A stretch of DNA of 64,000 nucleotides from Petrosia ficiformis (GCA_947044365.1 OX345636.1:15177115-15241114); one strand, 5' to 3'; positions 13,042-24,478 are shown, counted from the stretch's first letter. Made by a program: numbers and translations. Notes: generated by a model from the letters alone, not told the origin.

Positions 13042-13308
13042 ATAGATGATTCATGGTGATTTCACTCGCAAGTCCCTCCTTCAGTAGTAAAGAACTATGT
13101 AAAGCTGTAACTAAGATGGCCCATGATGCATGGCCTGTGTCTATCCATTGTGAAAGCATGTTACGAAGACAATCCAGCACTTTAGAATTATCTTGTTGAA
13201 TTCTGTCTAGTACACCAGATGACAAACCAAGCTCAAGACCCAATATATACAAGACAGACCAATCATTGATAGTTTGTGTGGCTTTCATTACTGATAACAG
13301 ATCATTAC
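13042..13308 (-). CDS. NLR gene 1, exon 4: second death-fold domain
   Basis: The exon lies between acceptor TTATATAG and donor GTAAGTGT and is phase 1 at both ends. It encodes about 89 aa starting GNDLLSVMKATQTINDW. The pattern (W in helix 1, GLELGLSSGVLDRI, then MLSQWIDTGHASW) matches death-domain helices 1-6 and would recruit a signalling adaptor. A second in-frame-compatible donor (GTAAGTGTG, at 13033) sits 9 bp downstream, so the exact end is uncertain. It is distinct in sequence from the domain in exon 2. The DD call rests on pattern only. Confidence 0.75.
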
Positions 13309-13576
13309 CTATATAAGATGGAAACATGTTTGAAAATCAATTGCTAGTAAAGTGAGCAGCACACCGATATTAATTGCCATACAGTGTGGATCTGGCTTGA
13401 TTTGCAAATAAGAAATAAGCAATTATTATTGGTCACACCCTCTTCACAAAGCAGTTATAATGTACATGTATGAAATAAAAAGGAAAAAAAAACAATTCTT
13501 AAGAGAATCATTGAAGTGATAAACCTTTTACAAACAATTTATATTTTAACATGTTTAGTAAATAACAAAAGATTAC

Positions 13577-13606
13577 CTTTTAATGGTCGATCATCAACTA
13601 TTATAT
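13577..13606 (-). CDS. NLR gene 1, exon 3: 10-codon linker micro-exon
   Basis: A 30-nt open segment lies between a CCACAG acceptor and a GTAATC donor. It keeps phase 1 on both sides and reads NIIVDDRPLK between the two death-fold exons. Because it is 30 nt, skipping it would leave the frame intact. It is inferred from splice consensus and phase only. Confidence 0.5.
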
Positions 13607-14088
13607 CTGTGGAATTATATTACTATAACACAATCATAATTATAATAAGAGGTACATGTAACTTATTTTGAGAAATGAAATATATGATGATATGTAACAT
13701 GTATGTGACAAAGATTATAATAAAATATATATTATATGCATTGACCATGTGGAAAGCAACAAAATTAACCTCAATTTCATTCAAAATAAACAATTATTGG
13801 ATGTATTATAAGTAGACAATTGCAAAGCTTGAATGGTTAAATTGGAATTGATCTAATGTCTATGTGACGCGAACATTATAATAAACTACATGTACAGTAC
13901 ATATTACATGGATATGCATTGACCATGTGGAAAGCGACCACGATTATAGATAGTACTTTGGACAACAAAATTAACTTCAATAAACATTTATTGGATGTAT
14001 TATAAGTAGACATTTGTAAAGCTGGAATGGTTAAATTGGAATTGATCTACAGCTAAGAACATGTATATACTAATTATGGCATACTTAC

Positions 14089-14364
14089 TTAATCTTTTCC
14101 TCATTTCATCTGCAGTATCTATCTCTCCACACCTGTATATCATTGGTAGCAATGTTTGCCATGATGCTTTGAACGTATTTTTAATCCACCATTCCAATGC
14201 TATTTCTAATGCATATTCATATGCTTCATCTTCCTCTATTATAGCTCTCATTTTTTCCATTTTCTCCAGTGGAACATTCAAGATACTAGTTAACAAACTC
14301 CACTTGCTTTTAAAATTAAATCCACATTCACGAAGCAGTGCTATTGCATTACTAGGAGTAATAT
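14089..14364 (-). CDS. NLR gene 1, exon 2: first death-fold domain
   Basis: This phase 1-1 exon runs between acceptor ATTATAG and donor GTAAGTAT and encodes about 92 aa. Its helices read ALLRECGF, KWSLLTSILNVPLEKM, IALEWWIKN, SWQTLLPMIYRCGE and DEMRKRL. The W...L...L, x-WW-x and LL-x-GE...A..+ +L pattern is typical of death domains. Joined to exon 1 it begins two residues after the 2A proline, so the protein released by ribosome skipping would start with this domain. Confidence 0.78.
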
Positions 14365-14499
14365 CTATAATATTAATGAGAATACATGTTTGTAATAATT
14401 ATTATAATTATCAATACAATTATATACATGTACATGTATTTTGCATTGTTTTGTCATTTATGTGTGTTAAGGCACATACAGTGTGATGTAATCACTAAC

Positions 14500-14752
14500 C
14501 CACAGGCCCTGGATTTTTCTCCACATCACCAGAAAGTATGAGTTGTAGAAGTATACACACAATATGTGTGTATAACAATACACTAGTGTGACTGAGTAAT
14601 GAGAAACATGATTGAAGTGTATTAGTTTCATATAGACAATCATTGATCCACTGTCGTGGAGTATGTTGATTATGATTGCTTTTCATCTTGAAAAGCTTCA
14701 GACAGCAACACCACATTCCAATACAAACTCTCCATTGTGTAAGATCAATCAT
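14500..14752 (-). CDS. NLR gene 1, exon 1: hydrophobic leader and 2A peptide
   Basis: Translation is taken from ATG at 14752 (MIDLTQWRVCIGM). An acceptor-like TTTTGACTATAG just upstream (to 14763) suggests a non-coding first exon. The 82-aa leader is Cys-rich, with a hydrophobic stretch HIVCILLQLILS directly before GDVEKNPGP. The donor GTTAGT starts at 14499, leaving phase 1. Family knowledge: 2A sequences (DxExNPG then P) make ribosomes skip the last Gly-Pro bond. N-terminal 2As in sea urchin NLR proteins have been shown to double as signal sequences. Inference: this gene makes two receptor forms, one with and one without the leader. Confidence 0.82.
14504..14530 (-). other. 2A-like ribosome-skipping motif GDVEKNPGP
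   Basis: The nine codons read GDVEKNPGP, a complete match to the 2A consensus [G/H]-D-[V/I]-E-x-N-P-G-P, preceded by the usual hydrophobic segment (LLQLILS). The skip point is between GGG (14507-14509) and CCT (14504-14506). It is in frame with the leader ATG and with the death-fold exon. Confidence 0.9.
14552..14574 (-). other. Predicted RNA hairpin upstream of the 2A codons
   Basis: TATACACACA at 14552-14561 and its exact reverse complement at 14565-14574 flank a 3-nt loop within coding sequence. In the mRNA this 10-bp stem ends about 45 nt before the skip codons. It could be chance, given the AT/GT-rich composition. Confidence 0.5.
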
Positions 14753-14774
14753 TTTGAATTCTATAGTCAAAAAA

Positions 14775-17150
14775 CATTATTTATACTGATACACTACCAT
14801 GAGATTAAAGGTAATTATTGAAGGTCAAAAGATAAACACAGCATGATGCACAGCAGAGTGATATATTTGGCTACAGACTTCTAATAATTAATTTGCTTAA
14901 TTGCATACAGCTCAAGATATATAATGTGGTGGTTTATTGAATGGTAACACACTGTAAGGAAATTCTGGGAATGATATAGTACAAAAGAGATAGAAGAGTA
15001 CTGTACTACAAATTGATCAATTGGCATCTCATTAATATTCATATATTATACAGTACATATTGAAGGTTATGGGATAAACATTTGGAATATTAAATAGTTG
15101 CACTATTTATTATGTAACATGAAAATTACAGTGAGTATAGAGATGAAAGTCAATGAAGAGACTAACCATGCACACACATTTCATTAGACAGCAAACATTA
15201 TGGATATTGTGCAAGGAGATGAACCTATCATCAACAGATCTTTCACAATTTGTTTGCCAAAAATCTCAAAATTTGGAAGATCTCAGAACTACCAAACTTA
15301 CTACAAACAAAGCTACCAACATCCTCGAGGGATTCACCAGAGTAATATTTAATGTTATTCTTGATGATAGTTTTATGGACTACAAATATGACATATCAGC
15401 ATGAAAATTGAAAAATGATGAAACACAGTAAAATAAAAGTTGTCCTGGATGCTTAGTTTAAAAAAAAGCTCTGGTGAATCACTTTTTAGATAGCTTGTTG
15501 TAAAATTAGTATCGTCAACCAGCTCTAAAAATGAATAGCAATCCATACTTTTGGCAACAAAATTTGTTAGTTGATAAAATTATCAAATTTGTTATCATAA
15601 TGAAATTAATGGTGGGTTGAACTTGATGTGAAAGGATGAGTGGAACACATTTCTGTCCAACTTGTTAAAACTCTAAAATTTATAATTAATTTATCATAAT
15701 GAAATTATTATTTCATTTCACCACAATACTATGCTTACCTTTCCCAATTCTTTGAAAACAAAAGCCACACTGCACGTTTACATAATTAAATTTTCTAATT
15801 TTGAGAAGCACAAAAATGTTAATTTGTTATAAGAAATCATTGTCAAATTCACTAAACTATGAATCAGAGTGTGGTAAACAGGATTGCCTGAACTAGTGAA
15901 CTTATGACTAATTAGTACTTTTGTGTAATTAATATTTATTTGTGTGGTTAATTAGCACCTTTGGTAGTACAAGCTGTTTTGTGCCAGAATATTCTGGACT
16001 GTTCTTATTAAGTATTCTAGATTGTTCTCTTGTGTTGTATATAAAAGTCTTAGTTTTTGTACTAAGGAGAGATTCTCTCAGTGTTGTTATTACTTATTGT
16101 TAAAGATATTTGTAACAAGAGATGAGGTGTATATGAATATTAATAAGGTACTATTCTAATCAGTTGATCAGGGTAAAGTAAAATGATAAGACCTATAGGT
16201 ATAAAAGCTACAAAACTATGTATGATGTCCCTTCAGGTTTTAGACAGTGTTATAATTGCAATTATTCCTGAAAGGTCATCGTGCTGTTATAATACATAAC
16301 AAATTCTATTAATAACTCAACTACTATTTATAGAACAGAAATGTTTGATAACAAACACAATTATCAATTATTAATTATCACAATTCTGCTTTATATAGAA
16401 GTAACAGAATGTTTAGTAGTAATTAAGACAAGTAATGAAAAGTTCCCTAATAGTCTAAGTGTAGCTGAAAATTACAACCATAATCTATCATAAATAATGT
16501 AACATACAATTTAAGTGGGTGAGTTTAAAAGGTTAGCTTCTGTTGTTAAGTTAACTGGTAATCATCCTGACCTTTTTTTTTGATTTTGATATTTTTTCTA
16601 CTAAAATGCAATCTTGTAATGTATTCACTTACAATACAAAATCAAATGTTTAATTAACCTGTACTGTATTTTAAAAAAACATTTACTTTCATTTGCTTCT
16701 TATTCCATTGTAGAAATTCAGCAGGACAACACCTATTCTTCTAGTTTTTATTTCTGTTCAAGATGACTGTATAACGAGTGTTTATCATAGTCAAACATTA
16801 TAATTAATAATGATCATATGTGAAACAAAAGGGACACTTTCCCGTAAAATAATATTGATGAAATACTTACCTCTAAGTACTCATCATTCCACCATATTGT
16901 ACAGCGAAACTTGGCATCTAGGAGGTTCAACAATATAGCTCTTCATGGATGCAATTTTTGGATTTATTTACAAATGTCATATACTAAAAGCTTAACTGAA
17001 ACTCCCTTCTCAGATTGGAAAAGTGAATATAATAAACTTACTTGAATGAGTCCTGAATTGTTATTCTCGTATTCAGTGTCGTCCACAGACTCCACGACGG
17101 TAGGATATCCCCAGCCACACCCCCAATCTCGGGAATGCGTACTATCAATG
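14775..17150. other. Intergenic DNA upstream of NLR gene 1
   Basis: The promoter and any 5' UTR exon of NLR 1 should be in the first part, but I could not place them. The frame at 15153-15404 has no recognisable domain and I do not call it. The rest is AT-rich with no RNA gene or transposon ends seen. Confidence 0.4.
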
Positions 17151-17164
17151 TAGCTCAATCAACT

Positions 17165-17569
17165 GGGTAGTACTAAAATGAGGAATGAGAAACGGAGAAA
17201 TCAGAAATAGAAAACGGAGAAATACGGAAACAAATAGGCAGCACATGGCAGGGTTAAGAGATCTCACAGCTGATAAAACATTCGATAAATATATAACCTT
17301 GTTCTGATGATAACCTAACAATGATAGGCCTACTGCCTTGCTGCACTCGGTAACTAATAGCTTTAGCCAGCTTTAACGAAAGGCTCACGCTACGCGCTTG
17401 TCCCTATTTCCTGGGTTCAACGTTACTACAACACTAATCATGCATCAAAAACGGGAGAGGCGAATATTACAGTTGACCCGATATCGTTATCCAAGGCTGT
17501 TGTTTCCGTATTTCTCCGTTTCCTATTTCCGATTTCTCCATTTCTCGTTCCTCATTTTTGTACTACCCC
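17165..17569. mobile_element. 405-bp MITE with 72-bp terminal inverted repeats
   Basis: The left terminus is GGGTAGTACTAAAATGAGG and the reverse complement of the right terminus is GGGGTAGTACAAAAATGAGG. The arms match for about 72 bp with a handful of mismatches. Exact 8-bp direct repeats AATCAACT flank it (17157-17164 and 17570-17577). An 8-bp duplication fits hAT or Merlin; the GG start favours Merlin. No transposase is encoded. Confidence 0.85.
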
Positions 17570-17809
17570 AATCAACTGCTAGGCACCCGTTGATTATGCT
17601 AGCATAATTTTGAGCATGATAGGAACCCAGAAGAATTAAGCATAATTCCGGGAATAATCGGTAAAAATACGGGAATAATAAATTTCTATCATGTGTATAA
17701 TAGTTGTGAAAATAAAATGGCAGCTGGATATCAAAGCAAGCGCCAGAAGAGACAGTACAGTAGCATGTGAACGGACTACCACAAACAACATGGATGATAA
17801 CCCTAACAA

Positions 17810-18010
17810 TGAAGAAAATTATTCTAATGTTGATTAAACGATTTTTTACTAAGAGAACCTCAATACCACAAAAGATCAGAATTCAAGTGTATATATATAT
17901 AATCAAAAGCATGAAAAGGGAAAAACCCTAAATACATGTGGGTGTATGTATAGTTACAAAATAATAATTAACATGTAGTGTAATTAGTTCTGTTAAGTGC
18001 TTTCCCAACA
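17810..18010 (-). repeat. 3' LTR of the copia element
   Basis: This 201-bp LTR pairs with 21790-21978. A purine-rich GTGAGAAGTAG (minus strand, about 18011-18021) abuts it and is a plausible polypurine tract overlapping the end of pol. It has a 10-bp AATAATTAAC-like segment absent from the 5' LTR. Confidence 0.92.
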
Positions 18011-18017
18011 CTACTTC

Positions 18018-20955
18018 TCACTTGACAGATACTAAGTTCAGCAGTTCTTGAACGCTAGCCATTTTTCTCAATTTCATTACTCTGTCCATGAAACTGTGGA
18101 TTCTTTGATAAGCATATTGCAGACTTTGGCTGCCTTTGCATCTCTCATTGATGGTTATCGTCTTGATAGGAGTCTTGGTCAATTCGGACATTAGTTGACG
18201 TAACCAGATGGCTTCCTGTGCTGCAGATGCCAGAGCTACATACTCGGCTTCAGAAGTCGACAGGGCAACACTGTTTTGCTTACGACTGCTCCAGCTTGCT
18301 GGTCCTTCTCCTATCTGGTAAATAAATCCTGAGGTCGACTTTCTATCGTCAAGTTCTCCTCCCCAGTCTGCATCGGAATATCTGATACACTCACTTGAGC
18401 TGCTTCTGCTAAATAATATTCCATGATTGATGGTTCCAACAAGATATCTAAAAATGTGTTTGACGGCTTTCCAGTGTTCCACAGTGGGCTTAGATGTGTA
18501 TCTAGCAACCTTTGAGACTGCGAAAGCAATATCAGGACGGGAACAAGTGCTCAGGTACAACAGTTTGCCCACAGCAGATTGGTAAAGCTCTTGATCCATG
18601 CATTCAGAGTCATCCAGTGCTTTGATGAGCTTCAGAGAGGAATTCACTGGAGTTTTGGCTGCCTTTGCATCTCTCATGTTGAAGTGTTTCAAGATGCTTT
18701 CGGTGTAGGATGGTTGGCCGACCCATTTCTCCAAATTCTGGATAATTTTCACTCCACAAAAACTATTAACCTGACCCAGATTTTTGATATCAAAATGATT
18801 GGTTAGTGCGTCTTTCAGTTCTGCTATACATACATCAGTCTGACCTGCTAGAAGAATATCATCTACATAGATTGCAATGATGAAAGGTTCTCCTTCTTCA
18901 GCAACGTATATACATGGATCACTTTTTGTCTGGACAAAGCCAATGCTTCTCAAGTAGACATCCAATGCTGAATTCCAGCACCTCGGGGACTGTTTAAGTC
19001 CATGTATGCTCTGTTTCAATTTGCATACGAGACCCTCTTGATCTTTCTTCACAAAAGCTTCTGGCTGTTTCATATAGATCAGATTGTTCAGCTCACCGTT
19101 GAGGAAAGCTGTTTTTACATCCATTTGATGAACCTTTAAATCTTGGTGAGTAGCCAACGCGAGAACAACACGAAGTGATTCGAATCTCACAACTGGTGAG
19201 AAAGTCTCCTCGTAGTCCAGACCGGGTCTCTGTGTATACCCGTGGGGCCACAAGACGAGCCTTGTATCTCTCAACCAGACCATTCTCTCCTATATACTTT
19301 TCGTTTGAAAACCCACTTGCAACTTATTACTGGGCCTCTTTTGGTGGTCTCACTAATTCCCAGACTTCGTTTGACTTCAAGGATGCAAACTCAGCTTCCA
19401 TAGCCTCTTTCCATTTCTCCCTTTTGTCTCCAGTCAATGCTTCATTTACCATGGCGGGTTCGATCACATTTTCAGCAACGTTAACATAAGTTCCGTAGTA
19501 ATCAGGGGGCATGCAGGTTCTTGTAGACCTTCTCAGTGTTGGTTCTTCTGTGTGATTTTGTTCATTTTGACTTGTATCAATTTCCGTGGTCTCGTCTGAT
19601 GCTTGGATGTTATCTACATCATCTTCTATATTAATTCGGATATACTGTTGTTTGTGAGATGCATTAAGTACTCTCCTTCTCGAATCCATTTGTGGTCTCG
19701 TCGAAAACAACATCCCTACTATGGACTATCCTTTGCCTTTTGCTGTCATACAATCGGTAACCTTTCTATTCTCTGAGTAACCGAGGAAGATGCACTTTCT
19801 TGATTTGAAATCTAATTTATGTCACTCGTCATCCGGAATATGACAATATGCAGCACAGCCAAAGTTTCTCAGATGTCCCACCTTGGGTTTTGCTCCAGTT
19901 AGTAATTCAAATGGTGTCTTCCCTTCAACAGCTCGAGAAGGGCAACGATTACAGAGATAGGTCGCTGTATTGAGCGCTTCTGCCCAAAACCTCGGTGGCA
20001 AAATGGAACTGGCCAACATTGAACGGACCATTTCTACCAGTGTTCTATTCAGCCTTTCGGCTATGCCATTCTGTTCAGGACATTTAGGAACTGTGAGTTG
20101 ATGTATAACTCCATTCTGTTTCAGATATTCTTCAAATTCTGATGAAGTATATTCACCGCCATTGTCGCTTCTAAGTACCTTTAGGGGTTTTCCTGTTAAC
20201 TGTTCAGCCATAGCCATCCACTCTGTGAATTGTTTCAAAACATCCGACTTGTTTCTCAGCACGTATACCCAGATGTATCGTGTACGTGTAGTCATCAACA
20301 AATGTAAGGAAATATTCAGAGCCACTCAGTGCACTAACTCAAGAGGTTCTTTGGCTCTGCTGTTTGAGTTGTTCGGAAAGGGGCTTCGATGCTACTTGCC
20401 TTCTAAACATGATTCACAAAACTGAATCTCCTTTGAGGGAGCATAGTTGTAGCCTTCAACAAGGTTATCCCGAGCTAACTTCTGTAGATTCTTCACACTA
20501 AGGTGACCATACCTATAGTGCCATAGGTCTTCATTTGTGAATAGACGACGACTGGACACTTGATCACTGGTTAAATTGACGTGTATTTGTTCGGTACACA
20601 CATGATAGAGTCCATCCTGTAACATACCCACCGCAACCAATCTTGCCTTCTATCTCTGATGATACACTTTGAATTGATGAAGTTCACCTTGTTACCTTTC
20701 TCAACAACTTTATGCACACTCAAGATAACTCAGGAACAAACAGTACGTGAGTTAGTGAACGCTTACGAGATCTATTTTGACAATACACAGTTCTCACACT
20801 CACAGTACCTTGGGCAGTAGCCTTTAGGGAGTGTCCATCAGAGGAAACAGCTGGACAAACATATCTTTGTTGTTACAGATATGGCTTGTGGCCAGAGTCA
20901 ATTATCCATTTCCTTTGAGACTGGCTCACAACTCCTTTGACTGCTAATGCATGTT
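18018..20955 (-). pseudogene. copia pol: protease remnant, integrase, RT, RNase H
   Basis: Near 20890 the protease motif survives only as WIIDSG, followed by altered residues and a stop. The integrase zinc region (20392-20640) has H-x3-H-type and CESC spacing in LWHYRYGHLS and FCESCLEGK. Integrase core RSDNGGEY and PEQNGIAERLNRT follow at 19822-20325. The junction at about 20340 runs from LVH straight to a frame reading SGSEYF, so a short deletion appears to have removed the first catalytic Asp. RT (18018-19283) keeps MDVKTAFLNGEL and IYVDDILLAG. RNase H keeps YSDADWGG and LSTSEAEY. Products would be non-functional without help in trans. Confidence 0.93.
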
Positions 20956-21774
20956 TTACCACAAGTCCCACCTCATACTATCTGAGTTGACATCTGGAAC
21001 TCCCACTGTTTTGATACTGTTGACCTTGTGGGTTTTTCCTTCTCCAGTCGCAAACTTGCCAGATCTTGATTGACTATGTGACTGACTCTTTTCATATTCT
21101 CGACAGTTTCGTTTAATGTGTCCAAACCTTTTACAATAGTAACACTGAGGTCCTCTTTTGTGTTTCACAGTCATTGCCTCTTCTTTCGTCCTTTCAGATC
21201 TGCTACGGTCTTTGAGTTTCTGCTCTTCATGTAGCAGTCGCTCAATGACATTCACCATTTTAGGAACATCACTGCTTGCCTCCAATGCGGATACAAGTAT
21301 GTTGAAGGACTCGGGTAGACTGGCCAAAAGGTATATGACGCGATCATCATCGTCAATGTTGTCTCCTACCAAAGCTAGTTCGTTGAACAGTTCTGTCATG
21401 GCTTTAATATGATCTTACAGATTGTCCCTCTCGTAGTTGTACAGAATGCAGCTTGCGCCGAAGGGCTAGACGATTGCACCAGGTTTTCTTCTGGAACTGG
21501 TTGGATAGTGTTGTCCATACGGTGACTGGATCTTGGGGGTCTCCAATTAGGTAGAGCAAAGACGGATCAATTGATAACACGACAGTAGCCAGGCACGGTC
21601 TTTTCTTGTTTCCAACTTCGACCGACTTTCAGCACTGGCATCTTCAGGTGCCGTCTCAGATCCATTTACTATTCCCCAAAGTCCACCCTTCATGAGCGCC
21701 ATTTGACACTGTACTTTCCACGTCGGAAAATTAGCTCCAGTCAGAGGAACGATAGATACGTATTTGTCAGACAT
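20956..21774 (-). pseudogene. copia gag with CCHC zinc knuckle, frameshifted
   Basis: It starts MSDKYVSIVPLTGANFPTWK at 21774, immediately after the primer site. The first frame runs off into a stop near 21547. A one-base shift at about 21585 restores a copia-type continuation (VLSIDPSLLYLIG). The second piece (20956-21399) carries FNELALVGD, LLASLPESFN and the knuckle CYYCKRFGHIKRNC (C-x2-C-x4-H-x4-C). This protein would package element RNA. Shifts at both ends make it a pseudogene. Confidence 0.9.
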
Positions 21775-21789
21775 GCTGGGCTCATAACC
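21775..21789 (-). other. copia primer-binding site, anticodon half of initiator tRNA-Met
   Basis: On the minus strand GGTTATGAGCCCAGC directly follows the 5' LTR with no spacer. It is complementary, except for one position, to the GCTGGGCCCATAACC anticodon-loop stretch of animal initiator tRNA-Met. Priming from a half tRNA is established for Drosophila copia. The gag ATG begins at the next base. Confidence 0.8.
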
Positions 21790-21978
21790 TGATGAAAATT
21801 ATTTTAACGTTGATTAAACGATTTTTTACTAAGAGAACCTCAATACCACAAAAGATCAGAATTCAAACGTATATATATAATCAAAAGCATGAAAAGGGAA
21901 AAACCCTAAATACATGTGGGTGTATGTATAGTTACAAAATATGTAGTGTAATTAGTTCTGTTAAGTGCTTTCCCAACA
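21790..21978 (-). repeat. 5' LTR of the copia element
   Basis: This 189-bp LTR is collinear with 17810-18010. Ends are TG and CA on the coding strand. AACAA follows at 21979-21983 and matches the duplicate at the other end. Confidence 0.92.
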
Positions 21979-21983
21979 AACAA

Positions 21984-24290
21984 TCCCAGGGCCTAAACTG
22001 GGGGGGCTCCGCCCCCCCAGATCCCCCCAGTTTGTCATGCAGCACATTAGCATAGATTACATACCGTATACTTGGTCTGTTCACATGCTATCGTACTGTC
22101 TCTAATGGCCAGTTATCAAAGCTGTGCAACTACTACTACTAGCAGTAGTCTAAGTAGTACTAGTGGAGCAGGACCTAGTGGCTTCAGCAGTACTATATAG
22201 CTGTCAAGATGATTCAAACAGTGACTGTGATTGCAACCATAATCTAATGTAACATAGTTGTTTCTATTTTCAACAAGTTGAGAGCTCCACAACCATTAGA
22301 GATAGTTCAGTATGCTACGATACAACTCTGACTAATAATTTTTTGAGTTCTGATTATGGATAATTGATTAATTTTTAATACCAAAATTAATTGTGATTGA
22401 TATTAAAAAATAGGAACCTTTTTTGGGAATTGCGAAAAGGAATAATTCCTAAAAAAACGGAACATAATAGACATAAGCCTATCAACTGCATATTTAACAC
22501 GTGGGTGTCACGTGTTTGAAGGAAACTGACCGCTTCAAGATCTTCTTCCAGGCTTCTATTGCTTTGATACTGAATCATGTGCAAAGCTATTAAAAGAGTA
22601 AGAGGAAAGGCTGTTGTATATTGTCTATGTGACTTAAGACCAAACAGATGAATGGTAAAGAAAAGACTACAGCAAACAGGCTACAACTACGAGAAGCCAT
22701 AGAAATGGCATGTGCGAGGTGGGTGGGGTCACGTGACTATATGAAAGGGAGGGATGGTTTCCTTCCTTTTATAAACATATAACCTTGCTCTGATGATAAC
22801 CTAACAATGATAGGCCTACTAAGAACATGAGCCAAATATATGGTTTCAGTATTGAGATTTACTGAATATTGTGATAACTATGTGCACATTAGTCGAGGTT
22901 GCTAAATGACTGCTACACAAGACTAACTACATTTGTAACAGACTTGGAGTCTGGGACAGATAGTAATTGAACCAGTAGACATCAATAACAGTAGCGTCAT
23001 TATATGGGTGCAAGTGCACCCACTTGCAACTATAGTGCACTCACACCCAGTATAATTTGGGTCGAGCAATTTTGGAGGTCTGTCTACGTAAATGAAAAGC
23101 GTTGAACTCAGAAAACTAAGTTTATTGATCCCTACAGTATTGATTAGTAACTCTTGAACTAATTAGATATAGACCCTACTCTGACTCTGACAATGAGCCA
23201 CCATTGCAATACTGCAGCAGTAATGATGAAAATTGTTCCAGTTACCAGAGTGCCACAGTAGTGTGATGGGTATGGTAATGACTTACTTAAAATTTGTGAT
23301 TATGATCCCATTGTAGAGATGTTTTGCACAGAAGCAAACGAGAATAAATCTTTGTAATAATAACAATATATTTCACTTATTCTCCCAACACCCTTTTCTC
23401 TCTCACTAGAACTAGCTAGAAAGCCATCACACATACATCAACATCTCATTCTAATCTCCTTTTACTTTATTTTTTTAAGCTTACTTCAAAATTGCTGTTT
23501 ATTCATGGTATCTTCCACATTTTCAACAGTCTAAACTAGGGCAACCGGTAAAGCTGTGGTATGCCAATAGGTATGAACAATCACTGTTGACTACATTATA
23601 GGCAATGATGAGCTTATTCCATGATTTCTGTAAATAATGAGTGTCTGCTACTAGTTGTACTAGTTATCGATGACATAATTATAAATATGATGTCTCTGAA
23701 TGTTATGATTCAAATTGCAAAAACATGTTATAATTATACATTACTATTGTACATATATATTATACATCATCATTAATAAATTACTATATCTATAATTAAT
23801 CATTTTTACAATTACTGTCAAGACTCAATGGTACATTTACATAGATTGCTAGCCGTGCATGGCATATAATAATCGTAATTAATAATATAATAACTCTTTC
23901 TATTATATATGTATAATTATACGTATATGTATAACTAATTATGCACAAAGTATAGCTGGTGGATATATAGATGTCAAAGGAATGAACTATATTTCATAAA
24001 CCATTATAGCTACATGTAGTTGATAACATCTCATGTGACCTGAGAGTATTGAATTTTGGTTTCAGACACTTGAACTATTGGTATCAACATTAAATGTCCG
24101 ATTGTGTCATCAAAGAAGTGATATATACTAAATAGATGCCAAAATTACGAACAGTTATGTACATACCCAACATGTCATAGGTACTCTATGAGGATACCTG
24201 AAGTAAATTCACAGGCCTATATAAAATATGCAGTGCAACACTATCAGTCAGGTATCCCTGGGTACTTTCTTTCAGGATAGTTCAACATTT
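21984..24290. other. Intergenic DNA, no gene seen
   Basis: A G-run hairpin (TGGGGGGGCTCC with CCCCCCAG) lies near 22000-22030. A block at 22775-22810 (GATGATAACCTAACAATGAT) repeats 17301-17325 and resembles the copia target region at 17793-17812. TGTTCACATGCTATCGTACT near 22080 is an inverted match to 17745-17775. No coding region was supported. Confidence 0.45.
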
Positions 24291-24298
24291 TCCCAGTG

Positions 24299-24478
24299 CC
24301 ACTTGTATAACTCCCTCTAAAGAAATAGACCAGACAGACCCTTCCTCTGCTGGAGCAAAGAGTTTGGCTGATGAGACTAGTGAAATACCTAAGTATAACC
24401 ATTATGAGCAATGTCAAGTGTGGTTATCATTCTAAACAATAACCACTTTCACCATACAAAAACAGTGGAGCATCACTA

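Larger units (their letters stand above)
17810..21978 (-). mobile_element. Ty1/copia LTR retrotransposon, complete ends, dead interior
   Basis: The 4169-bp element is bounded by LTRs (17810-18010, 21790-21978) that begin TGTTGGG and end CATCA when read on the minus strand. AACAA target duplications lie at 17805-17809 and 21979-21983. In order it encodes gag with a CCHC knuckle, protease remnant, integrase, reverse transcriptase and RNase H, which is the Pseudoviridae order. Frameshifts, stops and a deletion in integrase break it into at least six frames. The LTRs differ by roughly five substitutions and two indels by eye, so the insertion is moderately old. Confidence 0.95.

Noticed and set aside
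15153..15404. 83-codon open frame upstream of NLR 1
   Set aside because: No recognisable motif, splice context or paralogue. Length is expected by chance in this much DNA.
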